Part shown: positions 1-8,467 of the stretch, in pieces
Layout of the letters: every line of letters starts with the position of its first letter
How positions within the stretch are numbered: position 1 is the first letter of the stretch
NCBI RefSeq assembly: GCF_001446935.1
Contig: NZ_LKKK01000002.1
Coordinates: 868,001-932,000, forward strand
Length of the DNA stretch: 64,000 bases
Direction: 5' to 3'
Origin: Pseudomonas sp. TTU2014-080ASC
GTDB lineage: Bacteria; Pseudomonadota; Gammaproteobacteria; Pseudomonadales; Pseudomonadaceae
Program-made: the position numbers and the translations under genes
The notes under the pieces: generated by a model
What the model was told of the DNA's origin: nothing
The model's database searches: none
What the model saw: only the letters and a program-made list of their open reading frames with translations

Positions 1-1
1 G

Positions 2-67
2 GCTGGCCGTATGCCGAAGAAACTCTATGCCAGCGCCTCCTCGCCGCTGGATGGCCTGATCAAGTAA
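2..67 (+). CDS. thiG: Thiazole synthase ThiG, 3' end only
   Basis: Only the last 21 codons and the TAA stop lie in the window. The C-terminal peptide [20 protein letters not shown] matches, from memory, the end of pseudomonad ThiG, which makes the thiazole ring of thiamine. The next gene is trmB, 10 bases downstream; thiG-trmB adjacency is the pseudomonad order. The 5' part lies outside the window, so domains cannot be checked. Confidence 0.75.
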   Translation, partial: AGRMPKKLYASASSPLDGLIK

Positions 68-77
68 CGAGCACTCA

Positions 78-797
78 ATGACTGATTCACAGCAGCAGCC
101 AGAACAGGCTGAAGACACTTCCAAGCACCGCACGATCAAAAGCTTCGTGATGCGCGCCGGTCGTATGACAGAAGGTCAGCAGCGCGGCCTTGATCAGGGC
201 TGGCCGAAGTTTGGCCTAAAGCTTGAAGACGGGCTGCAAGACTTCGATGCCGTTTTTGGCCGCAGTGCGCCGCGTACTTTCGAAATCGGCTTTGGCATGG
301 GGCATTCGACGCTGGAAATGGCGGCTGCCGCGCCGGAGCAGGATTTTATCGGTGTTGAAGTTCACCGACCGGGCGTTGGTGCGCTGCTCAACGGTCTGAT
401 GACGCAGAACCTGACCAATACCCGCATCTACAGCTGTGATGCGCTGGAAGTTCTGCGCAACTGTGTGGCTGATGCCAGCCTGGATCGGGTATTGCTGTTC
501 TTCCCGGATCCTTGGCACAAGTCCCGTCACCACAAACGCCGCATTGTTCAGCCGTCTTTTGCCGAGCTGGTGCGGCAGAAGCTTAAGGTGGGTGGTGTGC
601 TGCATATGGCCACTGACTGGGAACCCTATGCCGAGTACATGCTGGAAGTGATGAATGTAGCTCCGGGTTACCAGAATTTGGCTGAAGACGGACAGTACGT
701 ACCGCGCCCTGCGGAGCGTCCGGTGACCAAGTTTGAGCGTCGTGGCGAGCGTCTTGGCCATGGCGTCTGGGACTTGAAGTTCAAGCGTATTGATTGA
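78..797 (+). CDS. trmB: tRNA (guanine-N7)-methyltransferase TrmB
   Basis: This 239-residue protein is a SAM-dependent methyltransferase that makes m7G46 in the variable loop of tRNA. The SAM-binding glycine motif [10 protein letters not shown] is followed by the acidic GVEVH strand. The family hallmark [14 protein letters not shown] lies near residue 142 and carries the catalytic Asp and RNA-binding basic residues. Length is normal for the family, which has a variable N-terminal extension. It follows thiG by 10 bases and is probably cotranscribed. A short CCCCA/TGGGG hairpin at 808-821 follows the stop but has no clear T-run. Confidence 0.95.
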   Translation: MTDSQQQPEQAEDTSKHRTIKSFVMRAGRMTEGQQRGLDQGWPKFGLKLEDGLQDFDAVFGRSAPRTFEIGFGMGHSTLEMAAAAPEQDFIGVEVHRPGVGALLNGLMTQNLTNTRIYSCDALEVLRNCVADASLDRVLLFFPDPWHKSRHHKRRIVQPSFAELVRQKLKVGGVLHMATDWEPYAEYMLEVMNVAPGYQNLAEDGQYVPRPAERPVTKFERRGERLGHGVWDLKFKRID

Positions 798-965
798 TCG
801 AGGCTGACCCCACGGATGGGGCGGCGTTTCAAAACAGGGATGCATTAGATCGGACTCATCCGACGCTGCGTTACCAACGCCTCACCCTAACAATAACTAA
901 GCCCGGTCCTTGATGACGGGCACAGAGACTGCGATCTGGGCTATTCAGGTCGCAAGGAGTGCGTT

Positions 966-2309
966 GTGTTTAAGAAACTGTCTTTCCTGTTACTTGCGAT
1001 GTTGTCGATGCCAGCAGGCGCGGCGGTGTCTGCGGATCAGGCTGCGCGGCTGGATCGGGACTTGACGCCGTTGGGCGGTGAGCGTGCCGGCAATGCTGCA
1101 GGCACGATTCCGGACTGGCAGGGTGGGCTGGGCGAGCCGCCAGCCAATTACCAGAGCGGGATGCATCATCCGGACCCTTATAGCGCGGATATGCAGCTGT
1201 ACCGGGTTGATCGGGGCAATCTGGAGCTGTATCGCGAGCAATTACCGACGGGTGTGCAGCGCTTGCTGGAAGACAATCCCGACTTCTACCTGCGCGTTTT
1301 TCCGACCCGTCGCAGCGCGGCGGCTCCACAGCGAATCTATGACGCCACCCGCTTCAATGCGCTGAGCGGCGAGCTTATTTCCGGTGGTAATGGCGTAGCC
1401 GGTGTGGCCTCTGGCATCCCGTTTCCGCTGCCCGCCAATGGCCTTGAAGCCATCTGGAACCACATCCTGCGTTACAGGGGCGAGCAGATCAGCTTCGTCA
1501 CCAACCAGGCTGCGGTTATGAGTAATGGCGGCTACAACCTGCTCAAGCTGGAGCGGCAGATTTACTTCGTGTACGGCCGCGAAGGTATGACGCCGAAGGA
1601 CCTTAATAACACCCTGTTTCTCTACAAGTACCGAGTCGCGGCACCGGCTAAGGTGGCGGGTTCTGCGTTGGTAGTTGAAGAGACCCTGGATCAAATCCTG
1701 TCGATCCGCAAAGCCTGGCGTTACAACCGTGGCGAGCGCCGGGTGCGTCGTCTGCCGATGTTGGCTTACGAGTCTCTGCAACCAGACACCAACGGTATGG
1801 CGACGGCGGATGTCGTCGACTCCTACAACGGTGCGCCGGACCGCTATGAATGGACGCTGGTGGGCAAGCAGGAAATGCTGGTGCCGTACAACAGCTATGC
1901 CGTGCATCAAAAGGGCATTCCCTACGAGCAGATTTTGCAGGCCCGTAACGTCAATCCTGAGCTGCTGCGTTACGAGCTGCATCGTGTTTGGGTGGTCGAG
2001 GCAAAGCTGCGTAAAGGTTTCACACACCTCTACGGCAAGCGTCGATTCTATCTGGATGAAGACAGCTGGCAGATTCTCGCAGTCGATCTGTACGACAAGA
2101 ACGGAGAGCTGACAGGTCTGCAAGAGAGCCACCCGATCAGCTACTACGATGTGCCGATGTTCGGCAGCACCCTTGAGACGCTCTATGACCTCAAGGGTAA
2201 GCGCTATTTTGTCGACGGTCTGGATAACAACGAGCCGATGTACAACTTCAACGTCAAGCTCGGTCCGCGTGACTTCACGCCTCAGGCACTGCGCCGCGAA
2301 GGTAATTGA
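966..2309 (+). CDS. DUF1329 family exported protein
   Basis: This 447-residue protein has an N-terminal signal peptide (MFKKLSFLLLAMLSMPAGAA, cleavage expected near residue 20), so it is periplasmic or outer-membrane associated. The GTIPDWQGG motif near residue 47 and the rest of the sequence fit the DUF1329 family, related to outer-membrane lipoprotein-sorting folds. In pseudomonads these are often found with RND exporters or as single genes; no exporter is next to this one. The GTG start is chosen because AAGGAG at 954-959 sits six bases upstream and the signal peptide begins there. The molecular role is unknown. Confidence 0.85.
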   Translation: MFKKLSFLLLAMLSMPAGAAVSADQAARLDRDLTPLGGERAGNAAGTIPDWQGGLGEPPANYQSGMHHPDPYSADMQLYRVDRGNLELYREQLPTGVQRLLEDNPDFYLRVFPTRRSAAAPQRIYDATRFNALSGELISGGNGVAGVASGIPFPLPANGLEAIWNHILRYRGEQISFVTNQAAVMSNGGYNLLKLERQIYFVYGREGMTPKDLNNTLFLYKYRVAAPAKVAGSALVVEETLDQILSIRKAWRYNRGERRVRRLPMLAYESLQPDTNGMATADVVDSYNGAPDRYEWTLVGKQEMLVPYNSYAVHQKGIPYEQILQARNVNPELLRYELHRVWVVEAKLRKGFTHLYGKRRFYLDEDSWQILAVDLYDKNGELTGLQESHPISYYDVPMFGSTLETLYDLKGKRYFVDGLDNNEPMYNFNVKLGPRDFTPQALRREGN

Positions 2310-2446
2310 TTCAGCGGCGGGCCGTGATGCTATGCATGCGGTCTCCTGGCTGATGACCGGACTCGATGGTTGATGCAGGGCAAGGTGTTGGTAGCTTGAA
2401 GGAGCTAAAGTACCAATACCTTGCCTACACCATTGGAATGTCAGCC

Positions 2447-3526
2447 ATGAGCATGATGAAAGCCGCTGTTTTTGTTGAGCCCGGACGTATTGAGCTGGTG
2501 GATAAGCCCATCCCACCGGTAGGGCCTAACGATGCACTGGTGCGAATCACCACAACCACCATTTGCGGCACCGATGTGCACATCCTCAAAGGCGAATATC
2601 CGGTGGCCAAAGGGCTGACCGTCGGACACGAGCCGGTGGGCATCATTGAAAAGCTCGGCAGCAACGTGAAGGGGTATCAGGAAGGGCAGCGGGTGATCGC
2701 CGGAGCGATCTGTCCAAGCTTCACCTCCTACGCCTGCCAAGACGGCGTCTCATCACAAGACGGCGGTTGCAGCTGCCATGGCTATAAGCCGATGGGCGGC
2801 TGGCGCTTCGGCAATAGCATCGACGGCACCCAGGCGGAATACGTGCTGGTGCCGGATGCCCAGGCTAACTTGGCACTGGTGCCAGACGGTCTGACTGATG
2901 AGCAGGTGCTGATGTGCCCTGACATCATGTCCACTGGCTTCTCCGGCGCGGAAGCCGCCAATATCAAGATTGGTGATGTGGTGGCGGTGTTCGCCCAAGG
3001 GCCGATTGGCTTGTGCGCCACGGCCGGAGCCAAGCTGCGCGGTGCGAGCACCATCATCGTGGTGGATGGTGTTGATCAGCGTTTGGAGATTGCCCGCACT
3101 ATGGGCGCGGACATTACCCTCAACTTCAACAAAGTGGATGTGGTCGAAGAGATCCTGCGCCTCACTGGCGGTCGCGGTGTGGATGCGTCGATTGAGGCGC
3201 TGGGTCTGCAATCCACCTTCGAGAGTGCGCTGCGGGTGCTAAAACCAGGCGGCACGTTATCCAGCCTTGGTGTGTATTCGACGGATCTGGTGATCCCGCT
3301 GAGCGCCTTCCATGCCGGTTTGGGCGACCACAAAATCGTCACCTCACTGTGTCCGGGCGGTAAAGAGCGTATGCGTCGCCTGATGAGTGTGGTGGCGTCC
3401 GGGCGCATGGACTTCTCCGCGCTGGTCACCCACCAGTTTGCGCTGGACGATATCGTCGAAGCCTACGACATGTTTGCTAACCAGCGCGATGGCGTGTTGA
3501 AAGTGGCGATCAAACCGTTTCACTAA
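2447..3526 (+). CDS. Zinc-dependent secondary-alcohol dehydrogenase-like protein
   Basis: This is a medium-chain dehydrogenase of about 359 residues. ICGTDVH supplies the catalytic-zinc Cys, GHEPVG the His, and CPDIMSTGFSGAE the third ligand as Asp. That Cys/His/Asp set and the MSTGF motif resemble clostridial/Thermoanaerobacter isopropanol dehydrogenases rather than liver-type ADH. A Cys-rich loop (CPSFTSYACQDG...CSC) sits in the structural-zinc region. The Rossmann motif FAQGPIGLCA is followed by an acidic residue (VVDG), which suggests NAD. The frame is open from 2366, but family alignment starts at MKAAVF (2456); ATG 2447 has a GGA nine bases upstream. Substrate is not determinable; it stands alone. 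Confidence 0.85.
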   Translation: MSMMKAAVFVEPGRIELVDKPIPPVGPNDALVRITTTTICGTDVHILKGEYPVAKGLTVGHEPVGIIEKLGSNVKGYQEGQRVIAGAICPSFTSYACQDGVSSQDGGCSCHGYKPMGGWRFGNSIDGTQAEYVLVPDAQANLALVPDGLTDEQVLMCPDIMSTGFSGAEAANIKIGDVVAVFAQGPIGLCATAGAKLRGASTIIVVDGVDQRLEIARTMGADITLNFNKVDVVEEILRLTGGRGVDASIEALGLQSTFESALRVLKPGGTLSSLGVYSTDLVIPLSAFHAGLGDHKIVTSLCPGGKERMRRLMSVVASGRMDFSALVTHQFALDDIVEAYDMFANQRDGVLKVAIKPFH

Positions 3527-3593
3527 CTAGGGCAATGCCCGCTGACGGGGTAATCGGCTGTGTTCTTTCGATAGGAGCACGAGTTGAGGGGCA

Positions 3594-3632
3594 TTGGTGG
3601 ATAAGCTGCTGCGCAGCCTTATTGCACCCTAC
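3594..3632. repeat. Palindromic element with nested hairpin
   Basis: Outer arms GGTGGATAAG (3596-3605) and CTTATTGCACC (3618-3628) pair with mismatches around a perfect inner stem GCTGC/GCAGC (3605-3609 with 3613-3617). From memory, similar GTAGGGTGGATAAG...CTTATCCACC palindromes are dispersed in intergenic regions of several pseudomonads. Calling it a genomic repeat is inference, because only one copy is in this window. Confidence 0.5.
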
Positions 3633-3736
3633 GGAGCTGCAGCTTGCACAGTAAAGCAGTCTGCGCTTCTTACGCTTAACGTGTGGGCGCCACCATTGCC
3701 CCTTCAGGAGGGTGACCAGAATTACCGTGGAAGAGG

Positions 3737-3925
3737 TTGAGCGGCATGGATGCCGCGAGAGGTGCGATGGACCAAGGATGGCCCTTCGCAGCGTGCCTCT
3801 GGAACGGTGATTCTGGGCACGAACCCGCAGCGAAGCGCAGGGCCGGATGCAGGGGCGAGATTTTTTGGTTTCTTTTGTATCAACTGACAAAAGAAACTCG
3901 CCCGAGAAGGGCGAAACCGTTCTAA
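3737..3925 (+). repeat. Probable dispersed structured repeat (spurious-ORF type)
   Basis: The block carries three inverted repeats: a bulged stem TGCGATGG.../...TTCGCA near 3763-3792; a perfect stem TTTCTTTTGT/ACAAAAGAAA with an 8-base loop near 3868-3896; and TCGCCC/GGGCGA directly after it. An open frame of 62 codons spans it, but the peptide is Arg- and Gly-rich. It resembles the family of short 'MDAAREARD...GEGPDAGG...' translations that, from memory, recur in Pseudomonas, Xanthomonas and Burkholderia genomes. I read it as a repeated DNA/RNA element rather than a gene. Confidence 0.5.
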
Positions 3926-4036
3926 AGATCTGACGTGGAGGGGCAAGTAACCGCATCTTGGCTTGAAAGATGCTGGCTTAGTCGTAGCCAGGATTAGCCA
4001 GTCTGCCGGCGTAATCCCGGTTTGCACGGGCGGGGC

Positions 4037-4360
4037 TCAGCTCCGATCCGCCAGAATCCCCACAATAAAAAACACCAGAATCAGCACCGGTGCCAACGTG
4101 TAGTTATTGAAGTGTCCCAACGCCTGCGCCAGATACGGCGTAGCAAACACGATCAGCATGCCGTACCCCACGGCACACAGCAGTACAAAAATCAGCGTGC
4201 GGAACACAAAGTTCATGCTCGCAGTATTGCGCTGTACCCAGGCATTGATGCTTGGGGCGATCAGCACCAACAGGGTGGCGATAATGGCCAGGGAAATGTC
4301 ATGCAGGTGGCTACGGCTCCAGCGCGACAGGGTGGCGATAAGGTCGAGTAGCAGATCCAT
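4037..4360 (-). CDS. DUF3392 family inner-membrane protein
   Basis: This 107-residue protein has three clear hydrophobic segments: about 18-40 (HDISLAIIATLLVLIAPSIN), 51-76 (FVFRTLIFVLLCAVGYGMLIVF) and 86-103 (TLAPVLILVFFIVGILA). Length and pattern match the small DUF3392 family of Gammaproteobacteria. No enzymatic motif is visible and its function is unknown. It ends 29 bases after hemW begins to be read from the opposite side of the gap: hemW's stop is at 4390 on the same strand, so the two could share a transcript, with this gene last. Confidence 0.85.
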   Translation of the reverse strand: MDLLLDLIATLSRWSRSHLHDISLAIIATLLVLIAPSINAWVQRNTASMNFVFRTLIFVLLCAVGYGMLIVFATPYLAQALGHFNNYTLAPVLILVFFIVGILADRS

Positions 4361-4389
4361 CCGGGTTCCTTATTCTTCTGGTTAAGGGC

Positions 4390-5550
4390 TCAGGGTAGAA
4401 AGTATTGAAGCAGGTCGTTGAGAAACAGTTGCCCTTCGCGGGTAGCTTGCAAGCGGGCTGTGTCCTTGTGCAGCAAGCCGCGCTGTTCGGCGTCACGACG
4501 GCCCTGATCCAGCAGTTCCAGGGGCAGACCGGTGCGCTGGCTGAATAGTTCACTGGCCACGCCGTCACTCAGGCGCAGGGCGTTCATCAAAAACTCAAAA
4601 GGCAGCTCGTCTGTAGTCAGCTCACGTTCGCCGGCAGTGAATGACTTGCTCAGGTCGAGGTAGTCCTTCGGCAGCCGGGTTTTCCAGTTACGGATGATGC
4701 GCCCATCTGCACAGCTGAGTTTGCCGTGGGCGCCAGCGCCGATGCCGAGGAAATCACCAAAGGTCCAGTAATTCAGGTTGTGCCGTGCGGCCTTATCGGA
4801 CTGGGCGTAGGCAGAGACTTCGTACTGACGGTAGCCTTCGGCCGCCAGCAGCGCCTGCCCAGCCTCCTGAATGTCCCAGAGAATGTCGTCTTCCGGCACT
4901 TCTGGTGGCTGGTTCCAAAATACTGTATTGGGTTCGACAGTCAGTTGATACCAAGACAGATGCGTCGGCGCTTGTGCGATGGCGGTGCGCAGGTCGCTGA
5001 GGGCATCTTCAATGGACTGATCCGGCAGGCCGTGCATCAGGTCCAGGTTGAAGTTATCGAAGCCTGCCGCGCGGGCCATATCGGCGGCACGCACGGCTTC
5101 ATTGCCGTCATGAATACGGCCCAGCGCTTTGAGTTTTTCTGCCTGAAAACTTTGCACGCCAATGGACAGGCGATTGATGCCCAGCGTGCGGTAATCACGG
5201 AACTTGGCCTGTTCGAAAGTGCCTGGATTAGCTTCCAGGGTGATCTCGATGTCATCGGCAAAGCTCAGGCGCTTTTGTACGCCCTGTAACAGACGGTCCA
5301 GGGCGCTGGCAGAGAACAGGCTGGGTGTCCCGCCGCCAAAGAAAATTGACCGTAGCGGGCGTTGTTGGGCCAGATGCAGGTCGGTATCCAGATCGCTCAA
5401 CAGCGCGTCGACGTATTCCTGTTCAGGCAGGTTTGGCCCGGCTGCGTGGGAGTTGAAGTCGCAGTACGGGCACTTCTTCACGCACCAGGGAATGTGGATA
5501 TACAGCGCGAGCGGCGGCAGCTCGAACAGTGAGCTGCTGCGTGTACTCAT
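4390..5550 (-). CDS. hemW: Radical SAM heme chaperone HemW
   Basis: This 386-residue protein resembles oxygen-independent coproporphyrinogen oxidase but belongs to HemW, which binds heme and is thought to deliver it to respiratory proteins. The radical-SAM cysteines C23-x3-C27-x2-C30 in [14 protein letters not shown] bind the 4Fe-4S cluster. [16 protein letters not shown] and [12 protein letters not shown] are conserved SAM-site motifs. The HemW C-terminal domain is present ([13 protein letters not shown]). It lacks the extra N-terminal residues typical of true HemN. The start overlaps the rdgB stop by four bases (ATGA), which indicates translational coupling. Confidence 0.95.
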   Translation of the reverse strand: MSTRSSSLFELPPLALYIHIPWCVKKCPYCDFNSHAAGPNLPEQEYVDALLSDLDTDLHLAQQRPLRSIFFGGGTPSLFSASALDRLLQGVQKRLSFADDIEITLEANPGTFEQAKFRDYRTLGINRLSIGVQSFQAEKLKALGRIHDGNEAVRAADMARAAGFDNFNLDLMHGLPDQSIEDALSDLRTAIAQAPTHLSWYQLTVEPNTVFWNQPPEVPEDDILWDIQEAGQALLAAEGYRQYEVSAYAQSDKAARHNLNYWTFGDFLGIGAGAHGKLSCADGRIIRNWKTRLPKDYLDLSKSFTAGERELTTDELPFEFLMNALRLSDGVASELFSQRTGLPLELLDQGRRDAEQRGLLHKDTARLQATREGQLFLNDLLQYFLP

Positions 5551-6143
5551 GCCAGCCCCAGACGTTGCTTGAGCAGGGCCATGGCGCGGGCGCGGTGGCT
5601 GATCTGGTTCTTCTCGGCAGCGGGCAGTTCAGCACTGGAGCAGTTGCGCTCAGGCACCCAGAACAGCGGGTCGTAACCGAAGCCATGCTCGCCTTGCGCT
5701 GCATGCAGGATGCGGCCGTGCCAGAGGCCTTCACAGATGATCGGCAGCGGATCGTCGGCGTGGCGGACCAGCGCAAGGCAGCATACGAATTGCGCGCCAC
5801 GCTCGGCATCCGGCACGTCTTTGAGCACGTCCAGCAGCTTGGCGTTGTTGGCGGCATCGCCTTTGCCATCGGCATAGCGGGCGGAGTAGATGCCGGGTGC
5901 GCCGCCGAGGAAGTCGACAGCAAGTCCTGAGTCATCGGCCAGCGCTGGCAGGCCGGACAGGCGTGAGGCATTACGCGCCTTGAGAATGGCGTTTTCGATA
6001 AAGGACAGGCCGGTTTCTTCCGGTTCTTCCAGGGAGAATTCCGCCACCGAGCGCACGCGCACGCTGTCACCGAGCATGGCTTGCAGCTCTTTGAGTTTGC
6101 CGGCGTTGTGGCTGGCCAGCACCAGTTCGTTAAAGGGCATCAT
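5547..6143 (-). CDS. rdgB: XTP/dITP pyrophosphatase RdgB
   Basis: This 198-residue Ham1-family enzyme hydrolyses dITP, XTP and ITP to monophosphates and so keeps deaminated purines out of DNA. The N-terminal [13 protein letters not shown] motif binds triphosphate. [28 protein letters not shown] residues ([15 protein letters not shown]) form the metal and base pocket, and FGYDPLF is the third signature. Length is typical. It overlaps hemW by four bases and the upstream DUF4426 gene by four bases, so the three are a tightly packed unit. Confidence 0.96.
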   Translation of the reverse strand: MMPFNELVLASHNAGKLKELQAMLGDSVRVRSVAEFSLEEPEETGLSFIENAILKARNASRLSGLPALADDSGLAVDFLGGAPGIYSARYADGKGDAANNAKLLDVLKDVPDAERGAQFVCCLALVRHADDPLPIICEGLWHGRILHAAQGEHGFGYDPLFWVPERNCSSAELPAAEKNQISHRARAMALLKQRLGLA

Positions 6144-6565
6144 GGCTCGGGGAACACTTCCTGATTGAATTCCAGGCGGTGCGTTTCGCTGCCGCCTGCG
6201 CTGAAGTTAACGGTAAAACGCAGCATTTCCTGTTGGGTGATGGTGAACTGGGCCAAGTAGTAGATGGCATCGCCTTCAGTCACCTGACGGAATGTCAGCA
6301 CCTGCTCGCGGCCAACCAAGTCCTTGGCAATCCCAGAGACATTGGCTGTGCTGGGTTTGCCTGCTTTGAGCACGGCAATATTGAGCACACCTTGGTTCTT
6401 GCTGCGCACCAGATTCTTGGCAGCAGCCACGTCCGGCTGCAGAAAGCTGGAGTTGAACGCGCTGTAGTGCACATCGAGATCATCGAAGCTCTTTTTGCGT
6501 TCGGCCAGCACCGGCAGGCTCAGGCACAGGGCCATTAGCATTACGGCAAAGCGTTTCATGAGCAT
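6140..6565 (-). CDS. DUF4426 family exported protein
   Basis: This 141-residue protein has a signal peptide ([21 protein letters not shown]) and an all-beta-looking mature part with the [11 protein letters not shown] region typical of the DUF4426 family. It is predicted periplasmic. An ATG three codons in (MKRF) is equally possible as start and would shorten the peptide by two residues. The gene lies between metW and rdgB, a placement conserved in pseudomonads. No catalytic residues are evident and its role is unknown. Confidence 0.85.
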   Translation of the reverse strand: MLMKRFAVMLMALCLSLPVLAERKKSFDDLDVHYSAFNSSFLQPDVAAAKNLVRSKNQGVLNIAVLKAGKPSTANVSGIAKDLVGREQVLTFRQVTEGDAIYYLAQFTITQQEMLRFTVNFSAGGSETHRLEFNQEVFPEP

Positions 6566-6595
6566 CCTCCTAGCGGGCTGAATGCGCCCGACTGA

Positions 6596-7216
6596 TCAGT
6601 TGGCAATCTGTACATCACGGGCAGTTGTACCGCTGATACGGTAAATGCCGATTTCCCCGAGCAGGTTTGGCCACAAGCGACTGGCCCAGCCGTGTTTGTG
6701 GTCACGGTCTACGGCCAGGCGGTCGAGGATTTTCGCGTCCTGGTCGTGGCACAGGTTTTCGAAATCCTCGAACGTACAGAAGTGGATGTTCGGGGTGTTG
6801 AACCAGGTATACGGCAGGAAGTCCGAAACCGGCATGCGACCTTTTGTCGTCAGGTACCAGCGGCAGCGCCAGTGACCGAAGTTGGGGAAGGTGATGATGC
6901 AGGTTTTGCCCACCCGCAGCATTTCTGCCAGGACTTTGTCCGGGTAATGCAGGGCTTGTAGGGACTGGGTCATGACCACCACGTCAAAGGTGTCGCTGGC
7001 AAAGTTGCCAAGGCCTTTGTCGAGGTCTTGTTCGATGACGTTGACGCCCTTGGCTACACATTGGGCAATTTTGTCCGGGTCGATTTCCAGCCCGTAACCG
7101 CTGACTTGCTTGTGTTCACTGAGCCAGGCCAGCAGCTCGCCGTTACCGCAGCCTAGGTCAAGGACGCGGCTGCCGGCGGGTATCCATTCTTGAATGATTT
7201 CCAGATCCGCACGCAT
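6596..7216 (-). CDS. metW: Methionine biosynthesis protein MetW
   Basis: This 206-residue protein has a class I SAM-methyltransferase fold: VLDLGCGNGELLAWL is motif I and GLEIDPDKI the acidic strand. The DVVVMTQSLQALHYP region and PNFGHWRCRWYLTTKGRMPVSDFLPYTW are MetW signatures. MetW works with MetX in many proteobacteria and is required for full acyltransferase function in methionine synthesis; that is family knowledge. Only three bases separate it from the upstream metX stop, so the pair is translated from one message. Confidence 0.95.
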   Translation of the reverse strand: MRADLEIIQEWIPAGSRVLDLGCGNGELLAWLSEHKQVSGYGLEIDPDKIAQCVAKGVNVIEQDLDKGLGNFASDTFDVVVMTQSLQALHYPDKVLAEMLRVGKTCIITFPNFGHWRCRWYLTTKGRMPVSDFLPYTWFNTPNIHFCTFEDFENLCHDQDAKILDRLAVDRDHKHGWASRLWPNLLGEIGIYRISGTTARDVQIAN

Positions 7217-7219
7217 GGC

Positions 7220-8359
7220 TTACACCTTAATCCGTTGCATATAACTGTTGAACGCTTGCAGATAGCGGGGGATCGGCATCAGGAAGGCATCATGGCCCTG
7301 CGGTGCGTCGATCTCCAGATAGCAGACGTTCTTACGTGCAGCCGTCAGTGCGTCGACGATTTCCCGCGAGCGGGCTGGCGAAAAGCGCCAGTCGGTGGTG
7401 AAAGACATGACACAGAAATCCGCCTTCACACCAGCCAGGGTCTTGGCCAGATCACCGCCATAAGCCGCAGCCGGATCGAAGTAGTCCAGCGCCTTGGTCA
7501 TCAGCACGTAGGTATTGGCGTCAAAGCGGGTGGAGAACTCTTCGCCCTGATAACGCAGATAACTTTCGACCTGGAACTCGACGCTATAGAAGTCGTAGTT
7601 GAGCTTGTCGGTCTTTAGCTCGCGCCCGAATTTCTCGCCCATGGCGTCATCAGACAGATAGGTGATGTGCCCGACCATGCGTGCCAGCATCAGGCCGCGC
7701 TTGGGGATCACGCCTTTTTCCTGGAAGCGGCCTTCGTTGAAGTCCGGGTCGGTGAGAATGGCCTGACGGGCGACTTCGTTAAAGGCGATGTTCTGTGCCG
7801 ACAGCTTAGGTGCTGAGGCAATCGCCAGACAGTGGCGCACACGCTCCGGGTAGCTGATGGTCCATTGCAGCGCCTGCATGCCGCCAAGGCTGCCGCCAAC
7901 AACCGCGGCCCATTGCTCAATACCGAGGTGATCGGCCAAGCGTGCCTGGCTGTGAACCCAGTCTTCTACTGTCATGACTGGGAACTCAGCCCCAAACGGC
8001 TTGCCGGTGGCCGGGTTAATGCTGGCCGGGCCGGTGGAGCCATTACAGCCGCCCAGGTTGTTCAGGCAGACGACAAAAAATTTGTTGGTATCAATGGCCT
8101 TGCCGGGGCCAATGCAGCTGTCCCACCAGCCCGGTTTGCGGTCATCAGCACTGTGGTAACCCGCCGCATGGTGGTGCCCCGAAAGGGCGTGGCAAATCAG
8201 TACGGCGTTGCTGCGTGCAGCATTCAGTTCGCCGTAGGTTTCAATCATCAGTTGGTATTCGGACAGGCTGCGTCCGCAAGCCAGCGCAAGCGGCTCAGCA
8301 AAATGCACAACCTGTGGAGTTACCAGGCCAACAGAATCGTGTGGAAAGGCAGTCGGCAT
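7220..8359 (-). CDS. metX: Homoserine O-acyltransferase MetX
   Basis: This 379-residue alpha/beta-hydrolase-fold enzyme activates homoserine by acylation, the first committed step of methionine synthesis. The nucleophile elbow [12 protein letters not shown] carries the catalytic Ser, and the C-terminal GHDAFL supplies the catalytic His. [12 protein letters not shown] is a strong family motif. Pseudomonad enzymes of this family are reported to use succinyl-CoA rather than acetyl-CoA, but sequence alone does not settle that here. It heads the metX-metW pair. The 108-base gap upstream to the dynamin-like gene holds no clear terminator. Confidence 0.95.
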   Translation of the reverse strand: MPTAFPHDSVGLVTPQVVHFAEPLALACGRSLSEYQLMIETYGELNAARSNAVLICHALSGHHHAAGYHSADDRKPGWWDSCIGPGKAIDTNKFFVVCLNNLGGCNGSTGPASINPATGKPFGAEFPVMTVEDWVHSQARLADHLGIEQWAAVVGGSLGGMQALQWTISYPERVRHCLAIASAPKLSAQNIAFNEVARQAILTDPDFNEGRFQEKGVIPKRGLMLARMVGHITYLSDDAMGEKFGRELKTDKLNYDFYSVEFQVESYLRYQGEEFSTRFDANTYVLMTKALDYFDPAAAYGGDLAKTLAGVKADFCVMSFTTDWRFSPARSREIVDALTAARKNVCYLEIDAPQGHDAFLMPIPRYLQAFNSYMQRIKV

Positions 8360-8467
8360 CGACCTGCTCGCATCAGAAAGGTTGAAAAGGAGAAGGACGC
8401 AGTCTAAAGAGCACGGCAGCCCCCGGCAAGCGCAGGGGAGGCGGGCTTTGCGATCAGGCGGGGATGG

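Larger units (their letters stand above)
3527..4036. other. Intergenic block rich in inverted repeats, no supported gene
   Basis: About 510 bases separate the alcohol dehydrogenase from the DUF3392 gene. Several short open frames cross it on both strands, but none has a convincing ribosome site or family match, and all overlap palindromes. It holds two repeat-like elements, at about 3594-3632 and about 3737-3925, listed separately. The final 110 bases show nothing I can assign. Confidence 0.6.

Noticed and set aside
1242..2516. 424-codon open frame opposite the DUF1329 gene
   Set aside because: It lies antisense to a signal-peptide protein with family motifs, has no ribosome site and reads into the next gene.
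3510..3956. 148-codon open frame on the minus strand over the repeat block
   Set aside because: It spans several palindromes and overlaps the alcohol dehydrogenase end; the peptide is Arg/Ser-rich without a family.
5423..6070. 215-codon minus-strand frame overlapping hemW and rdgB
   Set aside because: It is a shadow of rdgB in another frame; rdgB has all Ham1 motifs.
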